DNA from: Naganishia liquefaciens
Lineage: Eukaryota; Basidiomycota; Tremellomycetes; Filobasidiales; Filobasidiaceae
Reading direction: 5' to 3'
Length of the DNA: 64,000 bases
Assembly (NCBI GenBank): GCA_013423385.1
Contig: BLZA01000040.1
Location: 186,001 to 250,000, forward strand
Program-made: the position numbers and the translations under genes
The notes under the pieces: generated by a model
What the model was told of the DNA's origin: nothing
Seen by the model: the letters and a program-made list of their open reading frames with translations, nothing else
Database searches by the model: none
Shown: positions 45,300-58,218 of the stretch, piece by piece
Layout: each line of letters begins with the position of its first letter
Numbering within the stretch: the stretch's first letter is position 1

Positions 45300-48200
45300 C
45301 TATACGTTCGCATCTAGCGATGTCATGATTTTCTCAATAAGCGCACCTTCCTGCTTGAACCAGCCGTCAGCGACCTGTTTACGGACCTGAGCGTACAAGT
45401 CGGGATCGATGGATTTGACCTTCATGTCAAACCGTGCCGAAATAGGACGATGGTCAGATACGAGTGGCTCGTATCTTCTGTATTCCACGCAGTCCACGTG
45501 TTCGTCAGTCCGCGTCTTCCAAAGAATCCGATCACACCTATATGACGAACGTGATCAGTTCACGTATCTTCATCCTTAAAGCCGAGCTCACCATGCTGGA
45601 ATCCGTTTCTTAGACGACTGGTCGAATTCCATTGAGTTGGGCGCATACTTGTAAGTCGGAACAAAACGTATCGGTGCCTCCTTGAATGCCCTCAAGCGGA
45701 ATGAGGGATTGTTCTTCATTTCCTTTCGTAATTGGTCATGTTCGAGCAGATACTCGAGATCTCCAGCCTCGATACTGGCGATGACATTTTCCCGCCTCTG
45801 ATCTATTCGGTAGTTCAGATCGCCGCTGAGGAAGATTGTTTCGTGGTCGAGAATGCGAGTACCATCCCCTCCATTGATGAAGGCTAGTGGCGTTTCGGCG
45901 GTAGGCAAGACCGGCTTGTCTTCAAGAATGGCTGCGAGATCGGCGTTTCTCGCCACTCTCTGGCTCTGGCCAGCGGCCAGATGCACATTCACGAAACAGA
46001 TAGAGGAATCATCTATGGCACAGCGAGCGACAATAGCACCCTAACAGTGCGCGTCGTCAACAGCGGTTTTAGAATGGCGCACCATAGGACTTACCTTGTT
46101 GCCATATGTACCCCCCATTCCCCTGATAGCGCGAGACAAGTGGATAATGAGTGTTCGGTCAGATTCGATCGTAAGATCATGGCTTCTTACCGTTTGAATG
46201 TGGTAATCGACGCTTCCGCCACTCGGCTCCTGAAATCGTTCTTGACAAACACCACCGTCATTAGTCCCACAAGACTCTCCTTATCCAGCATTACGTATGG
46301 GACGCCTGTATACTGTCTGACCGCTATCGCCAACTTGTCTTGCCAGCGACCATATGCGTGAGACACGCTATCGGATGAACCCCTGCCATCGTGCTTGTCC
46401 TTGCGACCGAATAACATGGTTTCTGCGGATGTAGGTATCAAAATCGATCCGCGCAAGGTTGCCAAGTCAAGACACTGACTAGCGGCAAGTTTCCTGTCAT
46501 TGAGGTCGATCACCTCCTGGAATCCGAAAATTATCATATCGGGTTGTTCCGCGGAACCGATGCATTCTTCCAAGAACTTGGTGTTTTCGGGTGGCCCAAC
46601 CAGATCGCTTGGTTTAGAGTTATCAATGTTCCAACTGCATATCAGAACATTGACAAGGCTATGATCAGAGTACTCCGCCTCTCGGTCCTCCAAGCGGGTT
46701 TCTGGTGTCTTAATCAGGATCTAGGAAGGCTTCGTTATATAACAACATACCTATCCAGTCCGCGCTAAGCAGACCATCCCAGGCATGCAGCTTATCACGG
46801 GCGTAAGTCCATACGGCGAATCGACCAGTCTGCCAAGATGTATGAGTAATCGTACGGTGCGCTTTGACCGGGATATTACCTCTTCCACTGAAAGTCTGTC
46901 AACCAGAATTTGTTGTACCGGATGATCGCTGAATTGACGGCTTAGCTTTCTTACAAAAACGAAAGATATCGACGTACGGATGAGCCAGCCACATGTTCGT
47001 CGTCGTCCATGGCATTGTCGTGACGTCATATACATGAACCATGCCCGTCCGATAGCCTGCCCACAAACGATCTCCTACCCCCTCGAGAGCCAAAATGTCG
47101 GAAGAGGAGATCTTCATCACGGACTTGCACGCCAAAGCCTCTCTATCGAACACGGACACATAGCCGCCTTCGTGCGCAAGGTAGACCTCATGCGGATTGG
47201 ACGCCAAGACCGCCGCTGCTGTAACAGCACCCGTCCATTCACTTGTATAAGTAGTTCTTCCACTTGTATTGGCCGTTCCAACACCTAATGGTTCGTAGAC
47301 GCGTATTGTCGGTCCACGCAGTGAGGGATTCGTTGTCGATCTTGTGGCCGGACCGGACGCAGTCCAGACCTGATCACCCAACATGCGGACGAAATTCGTC
47401 TTTTCCGCTGTGCGAATCGTCCGCCAGGGCGTCATGTTTGTCAAGCCACCTTCTGTTGCGTTATCTCCAAGAGGTCCAAAGACATGCATCTTGCCATTTT
47501 CCTCGAGCGAAAGCATGTACTCTCGATAGCGGAAGATGTGAGTGATCGTGCTCGAATGAACGCCCACACGAACCTGTGTCACTTTTCCAGAAGACGTGTC
47601 CACCTCGACCAGGTGTCCCAGGTTACTGCCACACCAGATGAACCGCCCTTCCTCCATTCCGGTTGAGAGTGCTCGGAATGAGACGGCTGTGAGCTTGTGT
47701 TCCTTCGATCGAGACTCGATTCCGAGGGATTTAGGGTCAAAGGTTATAATAGGCTGAGCGTCTCCCAGGGTAAGATCGTAGACCTTCAGCTTATGAGACA
47801 CGATACAGAGTCGGTGGCCGCACACTGTGTACGCATGGATGTTGTGGTGGTTCGTGATGAATTGTCGGGGAACAAAGTCCGGTGCACGTCGATGTGCGCG
47901 GCTCGAATCAGGATACTCGTCTAGCGCTCTTTTGGCGGAAGTCGACATGGTTGTCCTGAGCCCATGCGGCTCGTCGCCTTCGTCTCCTTCATCTCCAGGA
48001 TCCGATGAATTTGCATCTTGCGAATTCTGCTTCCTCACGCGAGTAGGCATCTGCGGTGAGTCTGAAGGCGCCGCATGCCTCGAGGGAGGCGGCGGTGGAC
48101 GATACTCCTGATCATCTGCATCAAGTGGATTGGATACAGAAGCCACACGCAAATGGACGCCGGCACTACCCAAATTATCGCTTGGGCGCAGTGTGGCATT

Positions 48201-49274
48201 CGTTGCCTGACGTGACGGCAGCTGTGGAGTGTCCGTGGCGGCAGTAGCTCCAGAAGCGGCTACAGTCCGAGCGCGTTCCGGAAGTCTGGGCGGTACTGAA
48301 TTTGCCTCGGAGAGCACTGGTCGACCAGGCAGCGGCGGAGGAAGCGTAGCTTTCTGGTTCAGACTGAAGGGTTCTGGCAATACGGTTGATGATACTTGGC
48401 CCTGTCCAGAAATTTCGGCGGGTGGTAAAACACTCCGTCGGGTGTTTTCCCCTGATAATTCATCTTGGATCGTTTTATTTCTGCTCTTTGGGGGAACGGG
48501 CGGCGGCGGCGGCTTTGCCTTGACTTGAGGCCGAGATTCAGGTCGAGGTGATGGAGGACTCGACAGTATCGGTGGAGGGCTTTTTCGCATGGCAACCTTT
48601 GCGGTCGTTTCCAGCGGAGGCAGACACCTCCCAGCCGGTTCGCTATTCTCGTCTGGGACCAACGACTCATGCGGTCCGGGAGAAGGCGGTCGACTTGATG
48701 GACGAGACGACGGCTTTGATCGAAATCCAGTGAATGCTCCGTTGTCCACTGGGCCCGTACCACCGAACTTTGACCGGAGGTCAGCTACGCTGAGCTTTTC
48801 GCTTGACAAAGCATCTTCCTTCGGGCTGTGTGAGGCCGCTGGCTCTTCCTTTGAGAGGCCCCCTTGAAGATCCACATCCATAGCAAGCAGCGATGGCGAA
48901 AGCGTAATGGGGGAGGGCGTTATCCATCCTCTGCTTCCATCTTCTGCTTGGTCCGCAGACGCTTCGACGATTTCTGCCGCATCGGTATTTGACAACGAGA
49001 TGGTGGGAATATCAGATGCTACACTCGCGCTGCGGGAAACCTCCTTGACGTCCGCTGATCGAGACAGGGGAGCTGGAGTGCTGCTGCCACTTGGAGGTCG
49101 GCTGGTGGATGTCAATGTTGGAGGAGCACCATTTCCCGAAGGGAATGCCGAAGCTTTCTTCGGGACAGCTGGTTTCCCGGGAGATATCGTACTCTTCTGA
49201 TCTGCCGCGAGTGCCTCGAATCTAGACCGGAGATCGGCTATTGAAGCCCTCGGCTCTTGTGCTTCCTCACTCAT
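45300..49274 (-). CDS. Beta-propeller inositol polyphosphate 5-phosphatase
   Basis: It should remove the 5-phosphate from phosphoinositides. Exons are 46978-49274, 46880-46928, 46751-46829, 46191-46701, 46095-46122, 45592-46040 and 45300-45537; 1216 residues. The N-terminal 460 residues are disordered, Pro-rich, with repeated motifs SIADLRSRFEAL and SVADLRSKFG. A WD40-like propeller follows at about 465-800 (GRFIWCGSNLGHLVEVDTSS, DRLWAGYRTGMVHVYDV). The phosphatase domain at about 815-1195 is complete: NVLICSWNID, IIFGFQEVIDL, GNKGAIVARC, FLSGDLNYRID, PAWCDRILWK and SDHRPISARF, which include the metal and catalytic residues of the IPPc family. This propeller-plus-IPPc order resembles plant FRA3-type 5-phosphatases. 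The start at 49274 gives MSEEAQEPRASIADLRSRFE; the frame is open to 49490. The divergent neighbour is RNR1. Confidence 0.9.
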
Positions 49275-50087
49275 GCCGGTACAAATGGCGAACTTGACAA
49301 GGTCATCGATATTGACATGTGCATCGACACTTAGAAGGGAGAATTCAGCATCATACAACGGATCTCGAGAGTGAGCATGTACCTTGGATTGACTGCGCAG
49401 CTGTCGCTTCGTGAGAACGGCACCCCTATAGCGTTTCGAAAACGTCTTCGTCGCTCGGAGATGACGAGCGAGGCAGTGCGATCGAAGCAACGGCGATCAT
49501 GATGAGTGACGACCGCATCTGCTTACCCAAGCCTTCGTGGCTGACTCGAGCGGTCCTCCGTGGGAAGTACAAGTTCGAACGCGTCGTCCTCCCTGCAAGC
49601 TCAAGCTCAAATGAGACTTGGCAGCCTTTACAATTCATCGAAAATTCAGGAATCATTCATGCTAAAAAGTAGCTGGAGCACCGCAGGATCTGAAGTAAAA
49701 GACAGAGAAATTTCGCAACGAGAAAAGGACCGAGAACGGCCAAGTTTCCGATTTTGCCAATCTTTCGGAAAAGTGTAGCGCTTTACAGCCCGAGTAAACG
49801 GCCTTCTGTGTTTCGGAGTTGCCATCGCGCGGTCGCGCTCGTTCATCAAAGTTCAATCACATGAAGGTGCGCGTCGCGCGCTTGTCGGGTCGCGTCTTGT
49901 GCTTTCCAAGCAGACGCGCCTTGCTCGTGATTCTCATAAAAGTCCAGGTATACACTGCATGATCCGGTCATCGGCTCCAACCCTTCATCCACCTTCGCAG
50001 CCACTTCTTGCACTCTTTCTCTTCGAGACATCTTTGATAGATAGATCTCTACCTCGCTCCTGAACATTGCGCATTCACAACAGCAGC
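49275..50087. promoter_or_regulatory. Divergent promoter of RNR1 and the 5-phosphatase
   Basis: Seven CGCG cores lie within 93 bp at 49826-49918, including ACGCGC and GTCGCG contexts close to the fungal MBF/MCB element (ACGCGT core). They sit 170-260 bp upstream of the RNR1 start codon. RNR1 is a classic G1/S target of MBF in yeasts, so cell-cycle control through these sites is likely but inferred. Confidence 0.6.
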
Positions 50088-53000
50088 ATGTGGGTCTACA
50101 AGCGAGACGGTCGTCGTGAGCGAGTGGCGTGAGTAATCCCTGCGATCTCGCCAACTTCCAGTGTCCTCTTGTATTGACATACCGCTTGCGTCTGCTAGTT
50201 TCGACAAGATCACCGCCCGAATCAACAAGCTTTCCTACGGTCTTGACAGCAACTTTGTCGAACCGATCGAGTAAGTCGATGTGGTCCGTCGTTCGAGATC
50301 GATCCGAAACTTATATCGCTTCATTTTACAGGATCAGTATGTTTGAAAAGTAATACTGGCACGAAGACATCCCGACCTGACTTGTTTCCTTCTTTAGCGA
50401 AAAAGGTTGCAGCGGGTGTGCACCAAGGCGTCACCACCGTTGAACTGGACGTGAGTGATTCCCCAGAATCGCAGCAACATCATCCTGATTCATGCATGAT
50501 CTCGTCAGAACTTGGCTGCGGAGACTGCTGCTTACTTGACGACAAGACATCCCGACTACGCTATCCTTGCCGCGCGAATCGCCATCTCCAACTTGCACAA
50601 GGAGACCAAGAAGTCGTTCAGCCAAGTCGTCGATGACCTTTACCGATGGGGTATGTAGCTAATGTGGCCTGTAGTGGCATTTCGCTCATGCTTTCTTTCT
50701 CTAGTCAACCCCAAGAACGGCCGGGCGGCACCCATGATTAGCGAAGAGACTTACCAAGCTGTCATGGACAACCGAGAGGTCTTGGACTCTGCCATCATCT
50801 ACGACCGGGACTTTGCATACAACTACGTGAGTGCTGCTTCATTTGCCATCAGCCACAATTCGCTCATCCTTATGCATTGATCATCCTTCAGTTCGGCTTC
50901 AAGACTCTCGAACGATCATACCTTTTGCGAATTGATGGTAGGATTGCCGAGCGACCTCAGCACATGATCATGCGAGTTGCCGTCGGTATCCACGGTCGAG
51001 ACGTCGAGAAGGTCATTGAGACCTACAACCTGATGTCCGAGCGTTACTTTACCCACGCCTCGCCCACCTTGTTCAACGCCGGAACACCGCACCCGCAATT
51101 GTCTTCGTGTTTCTTGGTTGCCATGAAGGACGACTCTATTGAGGGTATTTATGACACGCTCAAGACTTGTGCCATGATCTCGAAGACCGCCGGCGGTATC
51201 GGCTTGAACATTCACAACATCCGAGCCAAGGGGTCTTACATTGCTGGTACCAACGGTTACTCGAACGGTATCGTGCCCATGTTGCGAGCCTATGACGCCA
51301 CCGCTCGATACGTTGACCAAGGTGGCAACAAGCGACCTGGCGCCTTTGCGTAAGCACATGTTTGGCCTTGTGTAGAGTATCCGCTAACTCGTATCCCTTT
51401 TCAGTATTTACTTGGAGCCCTGGCACGCCGATGTCTTCGACTTTATCGACTTGCGCAAGAACCACGGCAAAGAAGAAGTTCGAGCTCGAGATCTTTTTTA
51501 CGCCCTTTGGATTCCCGACATGTTCATGCGACGTGTCGAGGCCGACGGAGACTGGGCATTGATGTGCCCGAACGAGTGTCCCGGTTTGTCTGATGTTCAC
51601 GGCAAAGCGTTCGATGATCTTTACGAAAAGTACGAGCGAGAGGGCAAGTTCAAGAAGATTGTCAAGGCGCAAAAGCTTTGGTTCGCCATTCTGGACGCCC
51701 AAGTCGAAACAGGAGGTCCCTTCATGCTCTACAAGGACGCTGCAAATGGTTGGTACTTCTAATAACCCTGCGTCTCCTTTAATGCTGATGCTTTCGCCGG
51801 CAGCCAAATCCAACCAGCAGAATCTGGGAACCATCAAGTCCTCCAACTTGTGTACCGAAATCATCGAGTATTCGGCGCCTGACGAGGTCGCAGTCTGCAA
51901 CTTGGCCTCATTGGCACTTCCCGCATTCATCTCGAACGGCGCCTATGACTTCAAGCGCTTGCACGCTGTTACCAAGGTCGTTACGAAGAACTTGAACAAG
52001 GTTATCGGTAAGATCTACCCGTGAAAAGCGCGTCCGGATCTTTCCATTGAGTTTGTTTTCCCCCAGATGTCAACTACTACCCAGTGCAGGAAGCCAAAAA
52101 CTCCAACATGCGACACCGACCCGTCGGTCTTGGTGTGCAGGGACTCGCTGACACTTTCATGGCGTTGCGAATGCCTTTCGACGGACCTCAAGCTCGACAA
52201 CTCAATGTTCAGATCTTCGAAACCATTTACCACGCCGCTTTGGAGTCTTCTGCCGAGATCGCCGAAATTGAAGGGCCTTACCAGACGTACGAGGGATCAC
52301 CGGCAAGTCAGGGCAAGTTGCAATTCGATCTGTGGGGCATCACTCCCTCCTCTCTCTGGGACTGGACGGCGTTGAAGGCAAAGATCGCGAAGACAGGCCT
52401 TCGAAATTCGCTTCTCGTTGCCCCTATGCCCACAGCTTCCACATCCCAGATTTTGGGATGGAATGAATGTTTCGAACCGTACACCAGCAACATCTATTCT
52501 CGACGTGTGCTCGCGGGTGATTTCCAAGTCGTTTGCCCGTGGCTCTTGCGTGATTTGGTCAACCTCGGTCTTTGGGACGACGAGATGAAGAATCGTATCA
52601 TTGCACACGGTGGTTCCATTCAAAACATTCCGGGTATTCCCGACGAACTCAAGGCGATCTACAAGACAGTTTGGGAGATCAGCCAGAAGGGAATCATCGA
52701 CCTCGCAGCCGACCGAGGAGCTTTCATCGATCAGTCGCAATCGCTCAACATCCACATGACAAATCCCACGATGGGCCAGCTTACATCCATGCACTTCTAT
52801 GGATGGAAAAAGGGGCTCAAGACAGGCATGTACTACTTGCGGACTCGACCTGCTGTCGACGCTATCAAGTTCACTGTCGACGCCAAGCTGTTGAACGAAG
52901 CCAAGTTGAGCAACGCGACCAAGCGGCAGCCAGAAGCTGCCCCGATAGCGCCTACACCGTTGAGCGGAACTTCGACGGCCGCCGCTGATTTGACGCCGGC

Positions 53001-53296
53001 AATGAGCAGACTGACTGTCGACAACGCCGCAACTCCGTCACCTGCGCCAGTCTCGCCCTCGCCATCCCATTACGAGCCGGCAGAAACCATCAGTAGGGAA
53101 AGTCCCTCACCGCCATCCGACGAGGAAGACATTTCTTACGAGGAAGCCAAGCGAAGAGCAGATGAGAGAGCTGAAGCAGCTCTTCAATGTAGCATTGACA
53201 ACAAGGATGGTCAGTACAAATCTAAACCTGATAACTTGTAGATTCGACTAATATTTTTCCCTTGACTTCGCAGCTTGTCTCATGTGTGGATCGTAA
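50088..53296 (+). CDS. RNR1: Ribonucleotide reductase large subunit
   Basis: The large (alpha) subunit of class I ribonucleotide reductase makes dNTPs. The eleven exons are 50088-50128, 50199-50270, 50332-50336, 50398-50450, 50509-50650, 50705-50826, 50892-51349, 51405-51748, 51804-52007, 52067-53209 and 53274-53296; 868 residues (yeast 888). Visible are an N-terminal ATP-cone ([20 protein letters not shown]), the substrate-radical motif [33 protein letters not shown] with the redox cysteine, [37 protein letters not shown] and the C-terminal shuttle pair CLMC. The pair is encoded by a separate 23-nt last exon. Exon 3 has only 5 nt (GATCA) and supplies part of the conserved EIT before KKVAAGV. 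A disordered linker of about 110 residues precedes the tail. The promoter has clustered CGCG sites. Confidence 0.97.
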
Positions 53297-53763
53297 TTGT
53301 TTCAAATGGTGCCTTCAGTTTCACTTTGTATTTTACGTTGTGCATTTCAGTTTTCTTCACGCGCGATGATAGATCGCATCTAATATTTAGCGTAACATGT
53401 AGGCTTTGTAACACTTTCGGCTCCATGTACCATGAACCTTCGAGCATATACTTTTGGAAGCGAACCGTTCGGCGAATACTGAGCGGATTTTTCTGTACCA
53501 GACGATAGCCAGCAGGTATAGTCAAATGCATTATCAGATACAAATAGTCTTCAGACCTGGAGTCAGAGGTGGCAAACGTAAAACAGCTACGAGCCGACCA
53601 GTGAAAGCGCCAGTGATTACAGATCCAAACGTCGCGACGCGCCCACCTTGAAGGCGCTTGTCCAGACAATCCATAAGAATCGTACAATCGCATGCGTTAT
53701 TCTCCGGTTCAAGACGCCCCGAGCGGCCCAAGCGCTGTTACACGTCGAAGCCGAAGATCGTTG
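53297..53763. other. Convergent intergenic region, no gene seen
   Basis: The region between the RNR1 stop and the stop of the Zn2Cys6 gene holds both 3' ends. The first 150 bases are T-rich. Short frames on both strands have no coding character. Confidence 0.55.
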
Positions 53764-56700
53764 TTAAGAGACCCCTTGCTGCCGGTCTTCACCACCATCA
53801 GACGCCTTGCCGAAACATTCCTCGTAGAACATCTGCAGGATCCTTGCTGTTTCACCGATAGGCCTCGATTCCGTTGACCAACGAGGATCTGACAGCATCT
53901 GTATCGCCATTCGGGTTACTGTTTGTACTTCGTCTCGCGACAGCGCCTTTAGTCCCTGTGTGGCGCCGTTCAGCAGCACAAGTGTATCTACGAAGAGATT
54001 ACACGGAAGGGTGAGTATGAACGTCGAGGCGAAATGTGAAAGATGCACGTGCGCGATAATCGCGGACCGGGAAGCGATCATAGCTGGTAGAAGGCGCAAC
54101 GTCAACCTTTGGGATGGGCATGCCAACAAGCAACAGCATCAAGGACTGACCTTGATTCATAGCTTGATTTCTCGCTTCCTTATCAATGTCCATGTTCATG
54201 AAAACGGCTCGAACGCACAAATTGTAGGTGGTCTGCACACGACAGCGTCAAATAAATTTTCCGAGATCCTTCAGCCAGGACTCACATAGTATTCCAACAT
54301 GACGTGCGCGGTGTCGACTACTTCCTCCGGCTCATACTGTTGCTGAGTGTAGGTATCTTCGCCTTCGCCTAAGACATTGGTTTTGAGGGTCCACACTTTC
54401 TGCAAGTCTACACATCCAGACGGCAGAGAGCTGAGAAAATTCTCCAAGCGTTGAACGAGCTGGTGATGTGCGATAACTATCTGCTCCGAAGACGGCTCTT
54501 GCTGGTACAACCTGGTAAGGATTTCGGCTGCATAAGAATATTTATCGTGAGCGATCGAGTAGACCGATATGCGACAGGCGCTCACCCTTGATAACACTTA
54601 ATTCTGACAGCTAAACCATCCTCAGAAGCAGGAGATTTAATAGAGAGTCCCGGATAGTAAGATACTTTTTCACATACGGCGGGCCAAGCGACAAGGGGGC
54701 CTTGTGATCGTACAAATGACGTCGCATACGATACGTCTGAATTTTTAAGGGATGGATCATGACCCAACAACGATGCCAGATCCTGATCTGGTAACCCAGC
54801 ACGCGATATGAGTGTTGGGCAAGCCTGGAAAGAAGAATGCTCACCTAGTTTGAAGCAAGTCCAGAATAACTGCTTATTTACTTCCGCCTCGCGGCCTTCC
54901 ACACGATGTTTGCCCTGATCTTCGTGCAGACCAAGTTCTAGACACATTGTCGCGATGTTACACATCGACCTGAAGAAAACAGACTTATTGATGAATGTGA
55001 GGGAAGAAGTCGGAAGAGAAAGCTAGACATACCGCCAGAGGACTCGCAATGGCACTTTGCAAGAGTACCAAGTATATACCAAGATCATCTTCTGCAGATC
55101 CTGTATGGAATTGGCGGAAGGGGCTTTCGATACTCGTATTCCTTGTTGGAAGAAATAAGAGGCGGACGGCCATGCATCCCAATCTTTCCCTATTCCGTCG
55201 GTATTCTCCTTGACGTCGAGGTGGTTAAACAAGGTACTATGACCTAGAGGGAACACGAAGCCGTTTGCGGGTAACGGACGATCCAGCATTGCGGCTGCAC
55301 CTGGTAGCGCTATCGGTGTTAGCTGCTCCTGTGGTCTGCTGGAATGACTGGGATCGCGCAGAAGAGGAAATGAGAGACCTTCCGTCAATCCCTGCGTCAG
55401 CGCGCTTTTGGTTTGCCGTTCTTCCACATCCATCATAGTTGTGCCAAGGGCGAAGACCAGATGGGCGCAAGCGATAAATCTCGGGTCGAAGCCCGCCTCT
55501 ATGCTAATAGTGCCCCTGCATAGTCGGCCATACTCGCGCTTAAAGGCGTCTTCATCCAGGATTGGTCGATAACGATTGATGCCCTCGAAGAACTTGTCGA
55601 TAACCCTTCTAGCCATCTCCCGATCTTGAGGCGGGAAAGTCCAGCCAAATCCCGCGGCCGCGCGTTGCTCCTTTTCCCGCAATTCGTCCTCAGCCTTCAT
55701 CTGCCGCGTCCAAAAATCGGAACTCGACATTGAGAATTCCCGGGCTGTAGGTTTATCGTATGTATCGGCTTCAGAGGTTGGATCTACGTTCAAATGGCCG
55801 TAACCGAGCTCAGAGGCAATTGTCGCGTATTCAATCGGATTCAGCTGGAAAGGTTTGTCTTCATTCTCTGATCTATTGTCACTCATACGGCAGAACTCGG
55901 TTATTACTGGATGAGCAGAAGATGACCAGCGGCTGAATGCACGATCTCCGAGAGGGGGAGCATTCGCTTCTGATGGGTGAGGGATGACCTTCTCCATCAC
56001 AGGGTTGTAGCGGGCTGACTGGGGCTGAGAGCCCGAGGGATCTCGGGAGTCAGCCAGAGCGTGAGTGGTGATTGTGTCTTCATTCATGAGATGTCGCAGA
56101 CTGTCCAGGGTAGGCAGCGATGGTGTTTCCTTGCTGATGGGTCTGCGATGTCGGTCAGATTTCGATGATGGGTTGACGCTAGCATACTGTATTTGGGCGG
56201 GAGTGATGAGGATAGAATCGTCTAGCAATGAAGGGAATTCTTTCGGTTCAATTCCCGGAAGAATTTTGCTCAATAGTTCTGCAGTAAGTCTGGATTAGCA
56301 AGTGAGTGTGCGCTTTTATGAGTTCTGTCGACCGACCCTCGGCAGCTTGACAACGGGCTTCCAGATCCTCGACGTAACCTCTGGGATAGCTCGTTTGCCG
56401 ACGCACGTCGGCTTGATGACATTCTGAGTTGCTAGTTTGACAAGGTGTGCAACGAGGCAGAGCAGAATCGCACTTGATACCAAGTTTTGTTAGTCAGAAT
56501 CAGCGATTTCAAGACATGGGTTGATCGCTCAAGCTCAGGCTTTACCTTGAGCTTCTTCTTGCGACACCTACAGGCACGAGCAGAAAGCGATAAGCAACAG
56601 GTACCTAAGATACACGCTCGCTGCGGCAAAAGCTGCGGCAAAGACTTACCGAATGCAAGCCTGATAAGTTCGTTTGAGCGCTCGGCCGCCAGTGTTAGTC

Positions 56701-58044
56701 AGTGCCTGTATGGCTGCACTCCCGTGAGTACCACTTGTGCTGACATCTTCACTCCTGAGCCTGTCGCCATCTGGTTCAGATGTCAATCCAGGAGTGGGTC
56801 GCAATGGTTCTGGCAGAGACTACAATCAGGATTGCTGGTCGACCTCGTCCAAGACTGTTTGCAACAGCTTCAGTCAAACATGCTTACTGCCTCTCCCATA
56901 GCTTCCACCAACAGAACTCCTTCTTCTCCTTTTAGGACCTTCTTTGTCCTCGTCTCGGGGATCCAGTCCCGGATGCTGTGTGCTGTTTGACAAATCCGGG
57001 CGCTGACCATCGATGGTCGAGCCGATGTTCGAGCCGATGCGCGGCCGCTTATGTTCAGGACTGACACCGTCGTTCCGCCGAATTCCTGAAGGCATGTCGA
57101 TTTGGGTCTCATGCTCAAGATTCAACGGCGGTCTGCGCGAATGTTCCAATTCAATCACACGCCTTCCGTCAGCTCCAGCAAGACCAGGTGAGTGATAAGG
57201 CAATGTAGAGCTCTCGCCTTGAAGCAATGGCATGGGTTGATCAAAAGGATGTCCAGAACGTTGCACTGGGGAGTAAGTGGAGGTCGGGGGTGCGTAATGT
57301 CTAGAATGGGAGTAAGCAATTGGGTCCAAAGAATCCCCGGCGATTGTTGCTGATCTGACCGGTCCTTCCAACCGTGGACGCCGAGCACCAAGGCTTGTGC
57401 CCATATTGGAGGGAAGGTCATCGGCTTCTTTTGCGCTGTGATACTGCTAAAATCAGGGACAACCAGAGACAGTGTGAAATGGCGTTATGGGATTGGCCAC
57501 ATCCATACTGACCGAGAGATATTCCTGCTGCGTTGCGGGCGCGGTCGCCACGTATGATCTTTCGTCCGCCTCGATGTAGCTTTCTCGGTCTGGTTCAATA
57601 CTGTACGAGGAAGCGCTCGAAGGCATGTTCCAGCGACCCACAGAGGTCAACCGGTCGCGAAGATGGCGTGGCTCTGCCCATGCATGGTGCAGAGAATGCA
57701 GTACATCCGACGATCCAGAGGCTATCGGACGGGAAAAAAAATTGCAGTTTGTGTAAGAAAGAAGTATCGGGTGCTCAGTGACATAACTTGAACTCACCGA
57801 GGTCCTCGAGCCCTCGATCGTCCATGTAATTGCCATCCACATATGGTCGGCCAAGGGAACGAGCATATGGCCCGCTTGTCGGTGGATACTCTGGTTGCTG
57901 TGGATACCGCTCTTCATGTGACGGTTGTCTCCCTTGGTATGTTTTATGAATCGCATCGGTGGATACGTCATGGCGACGAGATGTTCCTGAGTGGAAATCG
58001 GGCAGCCACCCTGCTTCATTCCGTTGCTTTCTTGGAGGGTGCAT
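53764..58044 (-). CDS. Zn2Cys6 fungal transcription factor
   Basis: The eleven exons are 57798-58044, 57513-57721, 56888-57446, 56650-56809, 56546-56567, 56337-56472, 55033-56278, 54586-54969, 54286-54511, 54151-54232 and 53764-54083; 1196 residues. A disordered, Tyr/Pro/Ser-rich N-terminus of about 380 residues includes a basic patch (GPKRRRRSS). The binuclear zinc cluster at about 385-420 is assembled from three exons: ACIR, CRKKKLK, then CDSALPRC with two more cysteine positions (TPCQTSNSEC), matching CX2CX6CX6CX2CX5C. A regulatory region of the PF04082 type follows (RRVIDKFFEGINRYRPILDE, FDPRFIACAHLVFALGTTMM, QLFWTCFKL), ending in helical segments. The cluster is unusually far from the N-terminus. 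Target genes and ligand cannot be inferred. The 3' half of another regulator lies just upstream on the same strand. Confidence 0.85.
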
Positions 58045-58218
58045 CGCTTGGGATGAATCCTATACCTGACGGGTTCGCCTGACCCGGTCAAGTTGAATGC
58101 TAGTCTAGGCGTCCGCGGTACCTAGACAATCACGAAGGATACCACCAGATCAGCTTTGAAACAGACATCGTGTGCGTTACAGTAGAGCTGCAAATTGCGT
58201 TGCCTTTCGATCGATGGC

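Noticed and set aside
54825-54844. Apparent 20-nt intron in the Zn2Cys6 gene
   Set aside because: Leaving it in keeps the frame and the expected regulatory-domain sequence; it is too short to splice.
56820-56843. Apparent 24-nt intron in the Zn2Cys6 gene
   Set aside because: A 78-nt intron (56810-56887) with a standard donor and acceptor gives a continuous frame.
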